A model generated the notes under the pieces. That model did not search any database, was not told the origin of the DNA, and was given only the letters and a program-made list of their open reading frames with translations. Shown piece by piece: positions 9,970-18,760 of a stretch of DNA of 36,454 nt. The translations under genes were made by a program, and so were the position numbers. Positions within the stretch are counted from its first letter, which is position 1. The number at the start of each line of letters is the position of its first letter. This DNA is from Fodinicola feengrottensis (GTDB lineage: Bacteria > Actinomycetota > Actinomycetes > Mycobacteriales > HKI-0501), in NCBI RefSeq assembly GCF_010993775.1, contig NZ_WOTO01000079.1, positions 1 to 36,454 of the forward strand. The letters run 5' to 3'.

Positions 9970-10240
9970 CACTCCTGTGGGGATATGCGCGACCCCTTGG
10001 GAGTGCGGGCGAGAAGGGAACTCGCGGTGCCACCGCACTTTCACCGCCGCCGGCGCGAACACCGGTGACGGCCTCGTCGTGGCCCGATCACGGGGGCCGG
10101 CCGGCGGGGCATCGGGTGGCCTTGCGACCACCGTTCCTCCCCGCGCTCAGGAGTGTCTTCGCCACCGGACGCGAGGCCGCCTTCTCAGCTGCCGGCGGCT
10201 CTCTCCGACTCGCGCGGTCCGTGGCTACTTGTCTCCGTCA
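9970..10240 (-). promoter_or_regulatory. T-box leader of aspS, Asp (GAC) specifier, translational type
   Basis: Read on the minus strand. Stem I has the loop-E element AGTA (10229-10226) facing GAA then the specifier GAC (10157-10155) then A, closed by GGAG/CTCC pairing (10236-10233 with 10153-10150). The distal part has GAGAGAGCC and a terminal loop followed by GCTGAGAAGGC. The T-box bulge region TGCGGTGGCACCGCG lies near 10038-10024. Downstream, CACTCC (10005-10000) is complementary to GGAGTG (9975-9970), which contains the Shine-Dalgarno, while AGTGCGG of the T-box can pair with the adjacent CCGCACT. This gives alternative antisequestrator and sequestrator folds. Uncharged tRNA-Asp would therefore free the ribosome site of aspS. 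Confidence 0.88.
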
Positions 10241-10342
10241 ACGCGTTGCCCAGGATCATAAAGTCTTCGTCGCCCGGGCGCTCGTCAATTTGTCGCGAGC
10301 CGGCCCGGCCGGTGTCGGTGGGCCGCGATAGGTTCTCTCCTC

Positions 10343-10774
10343 GTGGCCGATAAACCGTGCGTGTTCTGTCAGATCGTGGCCGGCGAGTCCACTGCTCACG
10401 AGGTATGGCGGGATGAGCGGATCGTCTTTTTTTTTTTGGACACCAAACCGGTTTTCCACGGACATGTGCTGATGGTGCCGACCGTGCACATCCGGACGTA
10501 CGACCAGCTGCCGATCGATCTCGCCGAGCACTGGCTGACCACCTCGCAGCGGTTGCAGCTCGCGGTGCAGGAGGCGCAGGGCGCGGAAGGTTCGTTGATC
10601 CTGATGAACAACATCGTCAGCCAGAGCGTCCCGCACCTGCACCTGCACGTTATTCCGCGAGTGCGCAAGGACGGTCTGCGTTTCTGGCTCGGCCCACGGC
10701 ACCCGTACGCCTCCGACGAGCAAGCCGCCGAAACCGCGGCCCGGATCAAGGCAGCCCTTAGCCTTCCTGCTTGA
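10343..10774 (+). CDS. HIT family protein
   Basis: Histidine-triad nucleotide hydrolase/transferase of about 143 residues. The N-terminal CVFCQIVAGE is the usual HIT opening with a possible zinc CxxC. The catalytic triad motif HLHLHVIP is near residue 99, preceded by LMNNIVSQSVPHLH. Likely acts on AMP-linked substrates in the cytoplasm. GTG 10343 follows a TAGGTT box (10329-10334) by 9 nt, so the mRNA has little or no leader. An 11-T run (10427-10437) encodes part of VFFFLD, odd for this GC content; it may be expanded by a multiple of three without breaking the frame. The stop overlaps the convergent carboxymuconolactone decarboxylase-like gene by 17 bp. Confidence 0.9.
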   Translation: MADKPCVFCQIVAGESTAHEVWRDERIVFFFLDTKPVFHGHVLMVPTVHIRTYDQLPIDLAEHWLTTSQRLQLAVQEAQGAEGSLILMNNIVSQSVPHLHLHVIPRVRKDGLRFWLGPRHPYASDEQAAETAARIKAALSLPA

Positions 10775-11159
10775 CGGGAAGCAGGCCGCGTTCGGCAAAG
10801 ACCTTCTTGGCGACGAAAGTCGCGTTCAAAGACTTCGGAAATCCGCAGTAAAGTGCCGTGTGCATCAGCGCCTCAACGATCTCGGTGGGCGTCAGGCCGA
10901 CGTTGAGCGCGGTGTTGATGTTTCCGTCCAGCTGCGACTCGCAGCCGCCCAGCGCGGTGAGTATCCCCAGGTTGAGGAGCTGGCGATCGCGCGGCGGGAG
11001 CTCCGGCCGGCTGTACATCTCCCCAAAGCCCCACCCGATGATCTGCTCGCCGAGCTCGGGGTTGATATCGGCGAGCGCGTCGATGGTCTTCTGGACGGCC
11101 TCGCCATCGAGCTGCTGCAACATCTTCTGGCCCTTGGCGAACCGTTCCTCGCGCGTCAT
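10758..11159 (-). CDS. Carboxymuconolactone decarboxylase-family protein
   Basis: ATG 11159 is chosen for GGAG about 7 nt upstream on the minus strand; upstream in-frame sequence does not look coding. About 133 residues with the helical CMD fold pattern: LPPRDRQLLNLGILTALGG, LDGNINTALNVGLTPTEIVEALMHTALYCGFP. The AhpD-type redox motif CxxC is absent (GGCESQ has a single Cys), so peroxidase activity is unlikely; a gamma-carboxymuconolactone decarboxylase-like or related isomerase/decarboxylase role is more likely. No aromatic-degradation genes flank it. Frame intact. Overlaps the HIT gene tail to tail. Confidence 0.85.
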   Translation of the reverse strand: MTREERFAKGQKMLQQLDGEAVQKTIDALADINPELGEQIIGWGFGEMYSRPELPPRDRQLLNLGILTALGGCESQLDGNINTALNVGLTPTEIVEALMHTALYCGFPKSLNATFVAKKVFAERGLLPVKQEG

Positions 11160-11312
11160 CTCTGGTCTCCATGAATTTCGATGGTGGTGTCCACAGGTTA
11201 ACTCCAGGAGTGGGACCGAGCGGCGGTTCCGGGCGGCGAGCGGCACTTTCGGGCCGGCGGAAGGGGCTGATCATGCCACTGACCGGGATCGAGTCGCGGC
11301 ACGTGATGGGCG

Positions 11313-12365
11313 TCATAGCGGCCGGCCAGTGATGGCGGTCACGGCAGTGTCCACATCGGACATCGTGTTGTAGACGTGGAAAGACAGCCGCACCCGGCCG
11401 GCTCGTACGGCCGTCACCACGCCGGCGGCGGCCAGCCGACGAGTGGCATTGTCGTCGACGGCGACAGTGACGACAGCGCTGTTCGACGGCGGTTGGTCCA
11501 GACCGGTGCGGAATGCGTTCGCCAGTGCCACATCATGCTCGTGAATTGCCTCAATGCCGGCGGTCTCCAGAGCCTGAAGCGACGGCACCGCACCCACCCA
11601 GCAAAACCAGGCCGGCGAGATGTCGAACTGGCGCGCCGAGGCGGCCAACCGCAGCGGTGGCCCGTAGTACGACTCGTGAAAGTCCTCACCGGCGTACCAA
11701 CCGGCGGCCAGCGGCCGGATCCGTGCGGCGATTTCCGGCCGTACGGCGGCGAAAGCGGCACCGCGCGGCGCCATCAACCATTTGTACGCGGCACAAACCA
11801 GCACGTCGACGTCGCTCGCGTCGATCGGCAGCCAACCGGCCGCCTGACTGGCGTCCACAATGGACATCGCGCCGAACGCACGGGCCGCCGTGGTGAGTTT
11901 CGCCAGTGGGGCCACATAACCCGAGGCTGACTGCACCAGGCTGAAGGCCACCACGTCAGTGCGACCGTCGATCGCGTCCAGCAGCGACTCCGCAGGCACT
12001 GTGACGACCTCTCAACACCGCGGTCCGCGTGCACCAAATACGGGAACAGGTTGGAGGTGAATTCCTCGACAGGCACCAGCACCCGAGAACCGTCCGGAAT
12101 CGACGCCGCCACCGGCGCCAACAATTGCGACACGGCCGCGCCGATGGCCACTGTGTCGTACGGCACGTTAACCAGATTCGCGAAAAAGCACCCGCGCCTG
12201 GTTGACAGCCGGTTCCCATTCCTCCCAGGAACAAGCGCCCGTCTGCCATTGGTCAATGACTGTTTTTAATGTCTCGACAGTGGCCCGTGGCGGCAGGCCG
12301 TACGACGTCGTATTGAGCCAGCCGGGACGCGGTTCCCACAGCTGCTGCACGCTGGTACCGATCAT
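11313..12365 (-). CDS. Class V aminotransferase, PLP-dependent (two frameshifts)
   Basis: About 349 residues after joining. Opens MIGTSVQQLWEPRPGWLNT (ATG 12365), the substrate-loop region of class V aminotransferases. The PLP-lysine region is VDVLVCAAYKWLMAPRG, preceded by the cofactor-Asp motif SIVDASQAAGW. Frames break near 12180 (one extra C; repaired text reads LFANLVNVPYDT) and near 12010 (two extra bases; repaired text reads DRGVEVVTVPAES). Families with this look include cysteine desulfurase-like, kynureninase-like and isopenicillin-epimerase-like enzymes. No active-site Cys of a desulfurase is evident, so the substrate is unassigned. A structured leader precedes the gene (12389-12490). 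The 153 bp between its stop and the CMD gene start show nothing I recognise. Confidence 0.82.
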
Positions 12366-12388
12366 CGCACCAGCGTATGACCCAGCGA

Positions 12389-12413
12389 AGCCCGTCGGCT
12401 CGGCCGACGGGCT
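12389..12413. terminator. Strong hairpin upstream of aminotransferase gene
   Basis: Perfect 10-bp stem (12389-12398 and 12404-12413), loop CTCGG. In the plus direction it is followed by CCGTTTT, but no plus-strand gene lies just upstream. In the minus direction it could end the two-component operon or be the expression platform of the aminotransferase leader. Confidence 0.5.
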
Positions 12414-12490
12414 CCGTTTTATGGGTTTCGGGGCTCTGAGGGGGATGCCGCGGACCTCCCCCCGACAGAGGTCCGACCGGGCCGCCGGCA
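12389..12490 (-). ncRNA. Candidate structured leader RNA (unassigned, riboswitch-like)
   Basis: Upstream of the aminotransferase on the minus strand. An outer stem TGCCGgCGG/CCGCGGCA (12490-12482 with 12453-12446, one bulge) encloses a 7-bp stem GGACCTC/GAGGTCC (12474-12468 with 12458-12452) with a G-rich loop. The loop side CTCTGtcGGGGG (12470-12459) can instead pair with CCCCCtCAGAG (12444-12434), which excludes the 7-bp stem. A 10-bp hairpin (12413-12389) follows, ending 23 nt before the ATG. I do not recognise a known riboswitch class. Part of this could simply be terminator structure for the upstream two-component operon. Confidence 0.35.
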
Positions 12491-12623
12491 CTTTCGCGCT
12501 GATCGGCCAAGGCCAGCCTATAAAGTGGCGCAACTGATTTTCGTCATCACGATGGATGGTGACGGTCAGACCTTCGACGGATATTTCTCGCCTACGGACC
12601 GTCAGCTGAATATGAAACCCGGT

Positions 12624-13315
12624 TCAGGCACCTGGTCGGATGAGTCCCGATTCGTACGCGAGCACCACGGCTTGTACGCGATCCCGCAGCTCGAGCTTGG
12701 TCAGCACATGCCCGACGTGCGTCTTGACCGTCGTCTCGCCAAGCACCAGCTTGGCCGCGATCTCGGCGTTCGACAGGCCGCGGGCCATCAGCACCAGGAC
12801 CTCCCGCTCGCGCTCGGTCAACGCCCCCAGTGCCGGCGCGGCCGGGGCGTTCGGGTCTGGCAACCGATCGGCGTAGCGGTCCAGCAGCCGGCGCAGGATC
12901 CGCGGCGCGACCACGGCCTCGCCGGAGGCCACCACGTGGATGGCGTCGACCAGGTCCTCGGCTGGCACGTCCTTGGACAGGAAGCCGCTGGCACCGGCGC
13001 GAAGCGCCCCCCCAACACGTACTCGTCGAGGTCGAACGTGGTGAGGATCAGCACCCGTACGGGCAGCTTCGCGGCGGTGATCCGGGCGGTCGCCTGGACG
13101 CCGTCGAGTCGCGGCATCCGGATGTCCATAAGAACCACATCGGGGAGCAGCCGGCGAGCCAGCTCGACCCCTTCCTCGCCATCGGAAGCCTCACCGATGA
13201 CCTCGAGATCGGACTCGGTGCCGAGCACCATCCGAAAGCCGGTGCGCAGCAGTGGCTGGTCGTCGACGAGCAGGATTCGAACCGGCGGCTTCCCGCCTCC
13301 TTCGACGTCGTTCAC
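12624..13315 (-). CDS. NarL/LuxR-family response regulator (one frameshift)
   Basis: About 229 residues. The receiver domain starts RILLVDDQPLLRTGF, with phospho-Asp in VVLMDIRMPRLDGV and LTTFD. The LuxR helix-turn-helix is canonical: LTEREREVLVLMARGLSNAEI then GETTVKTHVGHVLTKLELRDR. The frame breaks in the 7-C run at 13007-13013; with two fewer bases it reads EYVLGALRAGASGFLSKD, as expected for the family. GTG 13315 overlaps the kinase stop (GTGA), indicating translational coupling to the upstream kinase gene, which is surely its partner. A Shine-Dalgarno-like AAGGAGG also lies inside the first codons, so a slightly later start is possible. Confidence 0.9.
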
Positions 13316-14490
13316 GTACGTGATCCCCTTGTCTTGGCTGCTGGCCGATCGAACGGGACGGTCGCCCGCACGGTGTAGCCACCGTCTTCGCCCGGCCCGG
13401 TGTAAAGACTGCCGGCGTAGAGGCCGACCCGCTCGCGCATGCCGACCAGCCCGTGGCCACTGGCGTTGCCGCCGCCGGCCGGCCCTTTGCCGCGGTCCGT
13501 CACGACGACGACGACCTCGACGTCGGCGAGGCCATACCGTACGACTACCTCCGCCCGGGTCGGGCCGGCGTGTTTGAGAGTGTTCGTCAGGGCTTCCTGG
13601 ACGATCCGGAACAACGTCAGGTCGACGCCGGAGTCCAGCGGCACCGGCTCGCCCTCGACCGTCAGCTGGACCGCGAGCCCGGCCTCGCCGACCTGGCCGA
13701 CCAGGGTTTCCAATCCGGGCAGGCCCGGTTGCGGGGTGGTCGGCAGCGCGGTGTCCTGCTCGTCCCGTAGCACGTCCAGCAGCCGCCGCATCTCCCGCAG
13801 CGTGGCCCGCCCGGTCTCCTCGATCGTGGTCAGCGCCTCGTCGGCCACCTCCGGATGGGGCGCGCAGCGTCCGGCGCGCGGCCGCCGCCATCACGCCCAT
13901 GACGCTGATGTGGTGCGCCACCACGTCATGCAGCTCTCGGGCGATCCGCTGCCGCTCGGCCATCACCGCATCGCGGGCGGTTAGCTCGCGGGTCGTCTCG
14001 GCAGCGATCGCCCGTTGCTCCAAGGCGCTGACGAACGCCAGCCGGGTCCGCCGTACCGACCCGACCGCGAAGGCGATCAGGACTTCTAGACCGTTAAGCG
14101 CCCACACCAGCGGCTGGGCGTGCGACAGCACCAGCGCTCCAGCGATCCCCAGCACCACGATGCCCACCGCGCCGGCCGCCGTCGTCGGGCGCAACCGTGA
14201 CGCGGCCGTGTAGATGACGATCAGGATGGAGATGCCTTCGGTGGTGTTCCCACCCACCAGTGGAACCGCGGCGACCGTCACGACCGCCACCGCCACCGCC
14301 GAGACCCACACCCAGCGTCGCACGGCGATCGGGACCACCCCCCGGCCGCGCAGACCGCGACCGCGAGCGGGATGTTCCTGGTCAGCTCCCCGGCCGCACC
14401 GGTCCCGGCGAACACCAGAAGGAGCAGTCCGAAGAGTGCGAACAACCCGACGGCCAGGGCCACGTCGGCCATCCAGGACGGCAGCGACAT
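13312..14490 (-). CDS. DesK/NarX-like sensor histidine kinase (two frameshifts)
   Basis: Membrane sensor kinase of about 392 residues. The N-terminal half has four to six hydrophobic segments (VALAVGLFALFGLLLLVFAG, WVSAVAVAVVTVAAVPLV, AVGIVVLGIAGALVL and others). HisKA_3 phospho-His is in ELHDVVAHHISVMG. The ATPase has the N-box EALTNTLKHA and G-box GHGLVGMRERVGLY. Frames break in the 6-C run at 14337-14342 (repaired AAGVVPIAVRRW) and near 13862 (one extra C; repaired RAHPEVADEALT). ATG 14490 opens MSLPSWMADVALAVG; upstream GTG/ATG codons to 14574 remain possible, as no clear ribosome site decides. The signal is unknown; the HisKA_3 family often senses envelope stress or antibiotics. Confidence 0.87.
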
Positions 14491-14721
14491 CAACCGCTGC
14501 AGACGACCCACACACCCTTCACATACGTAACCGTAGCGTCGCCGTACGGCCCAGTACTCATCGTCAGGGGCCATCCGCGCCTCGTCCTGCGGGAGGACCT
14601 ATCCCGCCCTGCGGCCGCTGGCTCGTTTCGTACGCACCGGTCCATGCGGCCAGACAGTGCCGGACGGTCGTACGGACCTCGGGCAGCTCAGCCAGCGAGG
14701 CCCGACGCCGAGTGCGGGACT

Positions 14722-15729
14722 TTAACCCGCTCTCGACGTCGAGCGCAGAACAAAGTCCGACACTCGACGAAAACCCAGCCTGACAGGGAGGGCAGGTGGG
14801 GCATAAACCGGACAGGACCGAACCCGCGGACTCAGTCCTCGCTGGCGGGGGGTGATCACGAGCGGCTCGCCGGGGGTGGGAAGCACCTCGGGAAACGGCG
14901 GGGGAGTGCCGCCCTTGGCGGGGCACAGCGCCTGGTGGTCACACCAGCCGCACAACTTACTCGGGTTGGGGCGAAAATCCCGCTGAGTCGTGGCGCGGTC
15001 GATGGCCGCCCAGAGCGCCTGCAGATTCCGCTCGAACCGACGCAGCTCATCGACGTCCGGCGCGTAGTCGAGGATCTCCCGGTCGCCCAGATACATCAGC
15101 CGGAGCAGCCTGGGAACCACGTCGCGGGACCGCCACAGCACCAGGGCGTAGAACTTCAGCTGGAAAAGTGCCTTGCCCTCGAAGGCTTCCCGGGGCGCCG
15201 CGCCGGTTTTGTAGTCGACGACCCGCATGTCGCCGGTTGGCGCGACATCGAGCCGGTCGACGAATCCGCGCAGCCGCAGACCCGACTCCAGCACCACCTC
15301 GACCAGCTGTTCCCGCTCGGCCGGCTCCAGCCTGTTTGGGTCCTCCAGCTGGAAATAGCCGTCGAGCATGCCCCGAGCGGTCTTCAGCCAGGTCGCCAAC
15401 GAATCCGCGTCCTGGAAGAGCTCACCGAGAGCGGGCTCGGCTTCGCGCAGTTTGTCCCACTCCGGCGCGAGCAGCTCGGCCGCGTGCTCCACCGTCCGTT
15501 CACCAGGGGCGACATCGAAAAGACGCTCCAAAACGGCGTGTACGAGAGTGCCGCGGGCGGTGGCGACGGTCGGCTTCTGCGGCAGCCGGTCGATGGCCCG
15601 GAAACGGTAGAGCAACGGGCAGGTCTTGAAATCGCTGGCTCGCGACGGCGAGAGCGATCCCCGGACATCGCCATGCGTACGGGTCGATGCCGGGTCGATT
15701 GCATGGTCGATCGGGAGCACAGCGGACAT
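14722..15729 (-). CDS. RecB-family PD-(D/E)XK nuclease with Fe-S cluster Cys (probable 3' frameshift)
   Basis: ATG 15729 opens MSAVLPIDHAIDPAST. The Cas4/RecB-like fold shows an N-terminal Cys in FKTCPLLYRFR, LVHAVLERLF, the catalytic GFVDRLD and VVDYKTG (D...DxK), QLKFYAL, and C-terminal cysteines in CGWCDHQALCP. One N-terminal plus three C-terminal Cys would hold a 4Fe-4S cluster. This matches Rv2119-type proteins encoded beside trmI in mycobacteria; role probably DNA repair or end processing. The frame as given runs to 14722 with untypical residues. Removing one G from the G-run at 14856-14861 gives LVITPASED and a stop at 14832-14834, which I think is the true end. The 230 bp between there and the kinase gene hold nothing else I can support. 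Confidence 0.83.
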   Translation of the reverse strand: MSAVLPIDHAIDPASTRTHGDVRGSLSPSRASDFKTCPLLYRFRAIDRLPQKPTVATARGTLVHAVLERLFDVAPGERTVEHAAELLAPEWDKLREAEPALGELFQDADSLATWLKTARGMLDGYFQLEDPNRLEPAEREQLVEVVLESGLRLRGFVDRLDVAPTGDMRVVDYKTGAAPREAFEGKALFQLKFYALVLWRSRDVVPRLLRLMYLGDREILDYAPDVDELRRFERNLQALWAAIDRATTQRDFRPNPSKLCGWCDHQALCPAKGGTPPPFPEVLPTPGEPLVITPRQRGLSPRVRSCPVYAPPALPVRLGFRRVSDFVLRSTSRAG

Positions 15730-15815
15730 GGCTCCCAGGCTAGGCCAGACCACCGACAGTGTTCGGCAGACTCGCCACGAACCCTGTGCGGCGTCCGAGC
15801 GTCGTCGACCCGCCG

Positions 15816-15821
15816 TAGCAT
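15816..15821 (+). promoter_or_regulatory. -10 box of leaderless site-2 protease gene
   Basis: TAGCAT ends 7 nt before ATG 15828. It lies in the 98-bp divergent gap with the RecB-like gene. The G-run directly before the ATG could act as a weak ribosome site on a longer mRNA. Confidence 0.45.
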
Positions 15822-15827
15822 CGGGGG

Positions 15828-17034
15828 ATGGCAACACAGCAGCCCTACGACGCGTCCAACAGGCGAGACGAGATCTCGTCGGCCGGGCGCGGCTGGCGGG
15901 TGGGACGGGGGTTTTCGGGATCCCGGTCTTCGTCTCGCCGATGTGGTTCGTGATCGCCGCGATTCTCGTCTATTCGTACGGCAGCTGGGTCCGGTACACG
16001 TCTCCAACGCTGAACACCGTGCAGACCTACCTGGTGTCCTTCGTTTTCGTGCTGCTGCTGTTGGGATCGGTGTTTCTGCACGAGCTCGGGCACGCGCTCG
16101 CGAGCAAGGCGTACGGGATCAGGGTCTACGCGATGACGCTGTGGATGCTGGGCGGTCTGACAGAGACCGATGCCGAGGACCGGCGGCCGGGCGTCGACTT
16201 CGTGATCGCGCTCGCCGGACCCGCGGTGAACCTCGTGCTGGGCGTGATTGGCGGCGTCGCGGCGTTCCTGATCAGCCCGCAACTGGCTTTGACGCAGGCG
16301 TTCATTCTCCAGTTGGCCTGGGCGAACCTGTATGTGGGGGTTTTCAACCTGCTGCCGGGACTGCCGCTGGATGGTGGCACGATGTTGCGCGCGGTCGTCT
16401 GGAAAGTCACCTCGAACCGGTTCCTCAGCACCAGGGTCGCCGGCTGGGTCGGCCGGGTCGTCGCGATCGCTGTCGTCGGGGTGGCGTTGTTCGGCGTGAC
16501 CAACGGCGCCACGCGTTCTCCTTCGGCTTGCTCTTCACGCTCACAATCGCCTGGTTCCTGTGGAACGGTGCGACGCAGGCGATCCGGGCGGGCACCTTGG
16601 GCGACCGGTTCGGGTTGCTGCATGCCGGCCGGATGGCAGCGCCGGCGCGCTGTTGGTGCCGGCCGACCTGCCGCTGGCGGAGGCGCTGCGGCGGGCCGCC
16701 GAGGCCGGCCGGCCGGGCATTGTCGTGGTCGACTCGGAAAACCGGCCGGAATCGATCGATCGTGTCCGGCGAGGCAGTCGCCGCGACACCGGAGGATCGC
16801 CGCCCGTGGATGCCCGTCTCGTCGGCGGCCCGTAGCCTTGCGCCCGGGCTAGTGCTGCCGGCCACCCTCGCCGGCGAGGACATGATCCGCGCAGTGCAGG
16901 CCGCCCCGGCCACCGAGTATCTGGTCGTCAGCGAGCTCTCCCCGAGCGGGCAAGTGGCCGGCGGTCAGGTCGTCGGCGTGCTCGCGGCCCGGTCCATCGC
17001 GGACGTGCTGGACCCGCACCAGACCGTAAAGTAA
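15828..17034 (+). CDS. Site-2 protease (M50 family) with C-terminal CBS domains (four frameshifts)
   Basis: Intramembrane zinc metalloprotease. The metal site HELGHALASKAYG lies in a membrane helix after VSFVFVLLLLGSVF; the third ligand region is NLLPGLPLDGG. Further membrane helices (FVIALAGPAVNLVLGVIGG, VVAIAVVGVALFG, LLFTLTIAWFLW) surround it. A cytosolic tail with CBS-like repeats (GALLVPADLPLAEALRRAAE; MIRAVQAAPATEYLVVSE) may bind adenosine nucleotides. Frames break near 15905 (G-run), 16510, 16640 and 16750. The last is a tandem atcgatcg repeat whose extra unit separates SENRPES from IVSGEAVAATP. About 400 residues after joining, complete at both ends. It lies just before trmI, as in several actinomycetes. 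Targets could be anti-sigma factors; that is inference. Confidence 0.87.
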
Positions 17035-17072
17035 GACGGCTTTTCCACCAATCGAACAGAAGGCCAGGCACG

Positions 17073-18002
17073 TTGACAAGCAGCCACGGCGGCGCTTTCC
17101 AACCCGGCGACCGGGTGCAGCTCACCGACCCCAAGGGGCGCCTGCACACCGTCGTACTGGAAGCCGGAAAGACATTCCACACCCACCGCGGCGCGCTGGC
17201 GCATGACGACCTCATCGGTGCCCCGGAGGGCAGCGTTGTCACGTCCAGCGGTGCTACCGGTTACCTGGCCTTGCGGCCGCGGCTGGCCGACTACGTGCTG
17301 TCGATGCCGCGCGGCGCCGCGGTGGTCTATCCCAAGGACGCGGCCCAAATCGTGTCCGAGGGCGACATCTTCCCGGGCGCCCGGGTGCTGGAGGCCGGCG
17401 CCGGCTCCGGCGCGCTGACCTGCTCGTTGCTGCGCGCGGTCGGGCCGGAGGGCGAGGTGCACTCGTACGAGCGACGGGCCGATTTCGCCGAGGTGGCGAG
17501 TCGGAACGTGGAGAACTTCTTCGGCAAACTCCCGTCCAACTGGCGGCTGACTGTCGGCGACGTGACCGGCGCGGCGGACGATCTGGAGCCGGCCAGCGTG
17601 CACCGGGTCATTCTGGACATGCTGGCGCCCTGGGAGGTGCTCGGCCCGATCGGCCAGGTGCTGATCCCCGGCGGCGTACTGGTGGCGTATGTGGCGACCA
17701 CGACCCAGCTGTCCGCGGTCGTCGAGGCGATGCGCGAGCACGGGTCGTTCACCGAGCCCAGGGCTTGGGAAACGCTCGTACGAGAGTGGAGCGCGGAGGG
17801 CCTCGCGGTCCGCCCGTCGCACCGGATGATCGGCCACACCGCGTTTCTGGTGTCCGCACGCCGGTTGGCCGACGGCGTCACGATGCCGCGCCGGCAGCGC
17901 AAGCCCTCCAAGGGCGTCGAGGCGTACCAAGCCCAGCGCAGTGCGGCCGCCGCTAGGGTGGCCGAAGACGACCGTACGACTGGGGGCTCGGATGTTCGGT
18001 AA
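17073..18002 (+). CDS. trmI: tRNA (adenine-N1)-methyltransferase TrmI (m1A58)
   Basis: Methylates A58 in the T-loop of tRNAs using AdoMet; works as a tetramer in related organisms. TTG 17073 follows an AGAAGGCCAGG ribosome-site region. The N-terminal small domain (FQPGDRVQLTDPKGRLHTVVL) is followed by SAM motif I VLEAGAGSGALT at residues 105-116, then VHSYERRADFAEVA and the catalytic-region ILDMLAPWEVL. About 309 residues, intact, with a basic C-terminal tail. Its 3' end overlaps the next gene by 11 bp, and it lies upstream of the ARC ATPase, the same order as Rv2118c relative to Mpa in Mycobacterium. Confidence 0.95.
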   Translation: MTSSHGGAFQPGDRVQLTDPKGRLHTVVLEAGKTFHTHRGALAHDDLIGAPEGSVVTSSGATGYLALRPRLADYVLSMPRGAAVVYPKDAAQIVSEGDIFPGARVLEAGAGSGALTCSLLRAVGPEGEVHSYERRADFAEVASRNVENFFGKLPSNWRLTVGDVTGAADDLEPASVHRVILDMLAPWEVLGPIGQVLIPGGVLVAYVATTTQLSAVVEAMREHGSFTEPRAWETLVREWSAEGLAVRPSHRMIGHTAFLVSARRLADGVTMPRRQRKPSKGVEAYQAQRSAAAARVAEDDRTTGGSDVR

Positions 18003-18597
18003 ATCCCGCGACCACGACGACCGGCGAAGCTCCAGCCTCGACGGTGTCGTGTTTCCGGACTGGTCCCCCTACAACGACCTCGCGGAGGCCGCGAAGGCTT
18101 ACCTGCGTGACCCTGAGCTGGCCCTGGAGGACCTCACCCCGGTGCTCGGCGACCGGCCGGTCCTCGGGTTCACGCTGGAGCGGGTGGTGCTCGACGGCGG
18201 CCAGGTCTGGCAGGAGGTCGTGCTCTGCGACGGCGACCGGCTGGTGCTGTGGCACGGCGAGGATGTCCCGGATGCTGGGATGGGTGCGATGACCTCCGCC
18301 GTCCGGATCACCCCGCTGGCCTCGGTGGCCGAGGTGGGCACTCGGCGGCACCTGACGCGGGACGACGACGGCGTCAGCAAGGTGTCCGAGATCGAGGCAT
18401 ATGTCCTCCTTCGTACGCTAGATGAGGCCGAACAACTGGAGCAGCCGGAAGGGACGGCCACGGTGATCAGGCACGACGCCATCCGGTTCGCCAAGACGGT
18501 GGCCAACGGCGGCGAGGGCCAGGTCCGCCGTGTTCAGGAGTTCGTCCGGCTGGTCGCCACCCGGGTAGGGTCCGGTATGCCCGGCTCCGCTCCGTAA
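17992..18597 (+). CDS. Conserved actinobacterial protein downstream of trmI
   Basis: About 201 residues, cytoplasmic, no signal peptide or membrane segment. ATG 17992 lies behind a GGGGGCTCGG ribosome site within the end of trmI (11-bp overlap, so coupled translation). The mid-part (LGFTLERVVLDGGQVWQEVVLCDGDRLVLWH) looks like a beta-rich domain, with a mixed alpha/beta end. Position between trmI and the proteasomal ATPase matches the Rv2117-type gene. I recognise no catalytic motif and give no function. Frame intact. The 163 bp after it, before arc, contain no gene that I see. Confidence 0.8.
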   Translation: MFGKSRDHDDRRSSSLDGVVFPDWSPYNDLAEAAKAYLRDPELALEDLTPVLGDRPVLGFTLERVVLDGGQVWQEVVLCDGDRLVLWHGEDVPDAGMGAMTSAVRITPLASVAEVGTRRHLTRDDDGVSKVSEIEAYVLLRTLDEAEQLEQPEGTATVIRHDAIRFAKTVANGGEGQVRRVQEFVRLVATRVGSGMPGSAP

Positions 18598-18760
18598 TTG
18601 GCCACATTTGGTCGGCCGGGGCGTGTTCAATGGCGCTCGGTAACCGAGTGGAAACGCTTTCCTGCAACGATCTGGGCGTGCGGCTGCCAGCATGCGGTCG
18701 TGGAACCGTTTAGGCTTTAACTGGGCCGTATCCCGAAGGGGATGCCCGTCAGGGAGGTGA

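Noticed and set aside
10758..11159. AhpD-type alkylhydroperoxidase
   Set aside because: The family fold fits, but the redox CxxC pair is missing; only one Cys is at that place.
12818..14515. 565-codon minus-strand frame that looks like a fused kinase-regulator
   Set aside because: It is a chimera of pieces in different true frames. The kinase and regulator each repair to separate normal-length proteins joined by a GTGA overlap.
14260..17034. 924-codon plus-strand open frame
   Set aside because: It runs antisense through the kinase and RecB-like genes and only in its last part coincides with pieces of the site-2 protease frame. No family pattern elsewhere in it.
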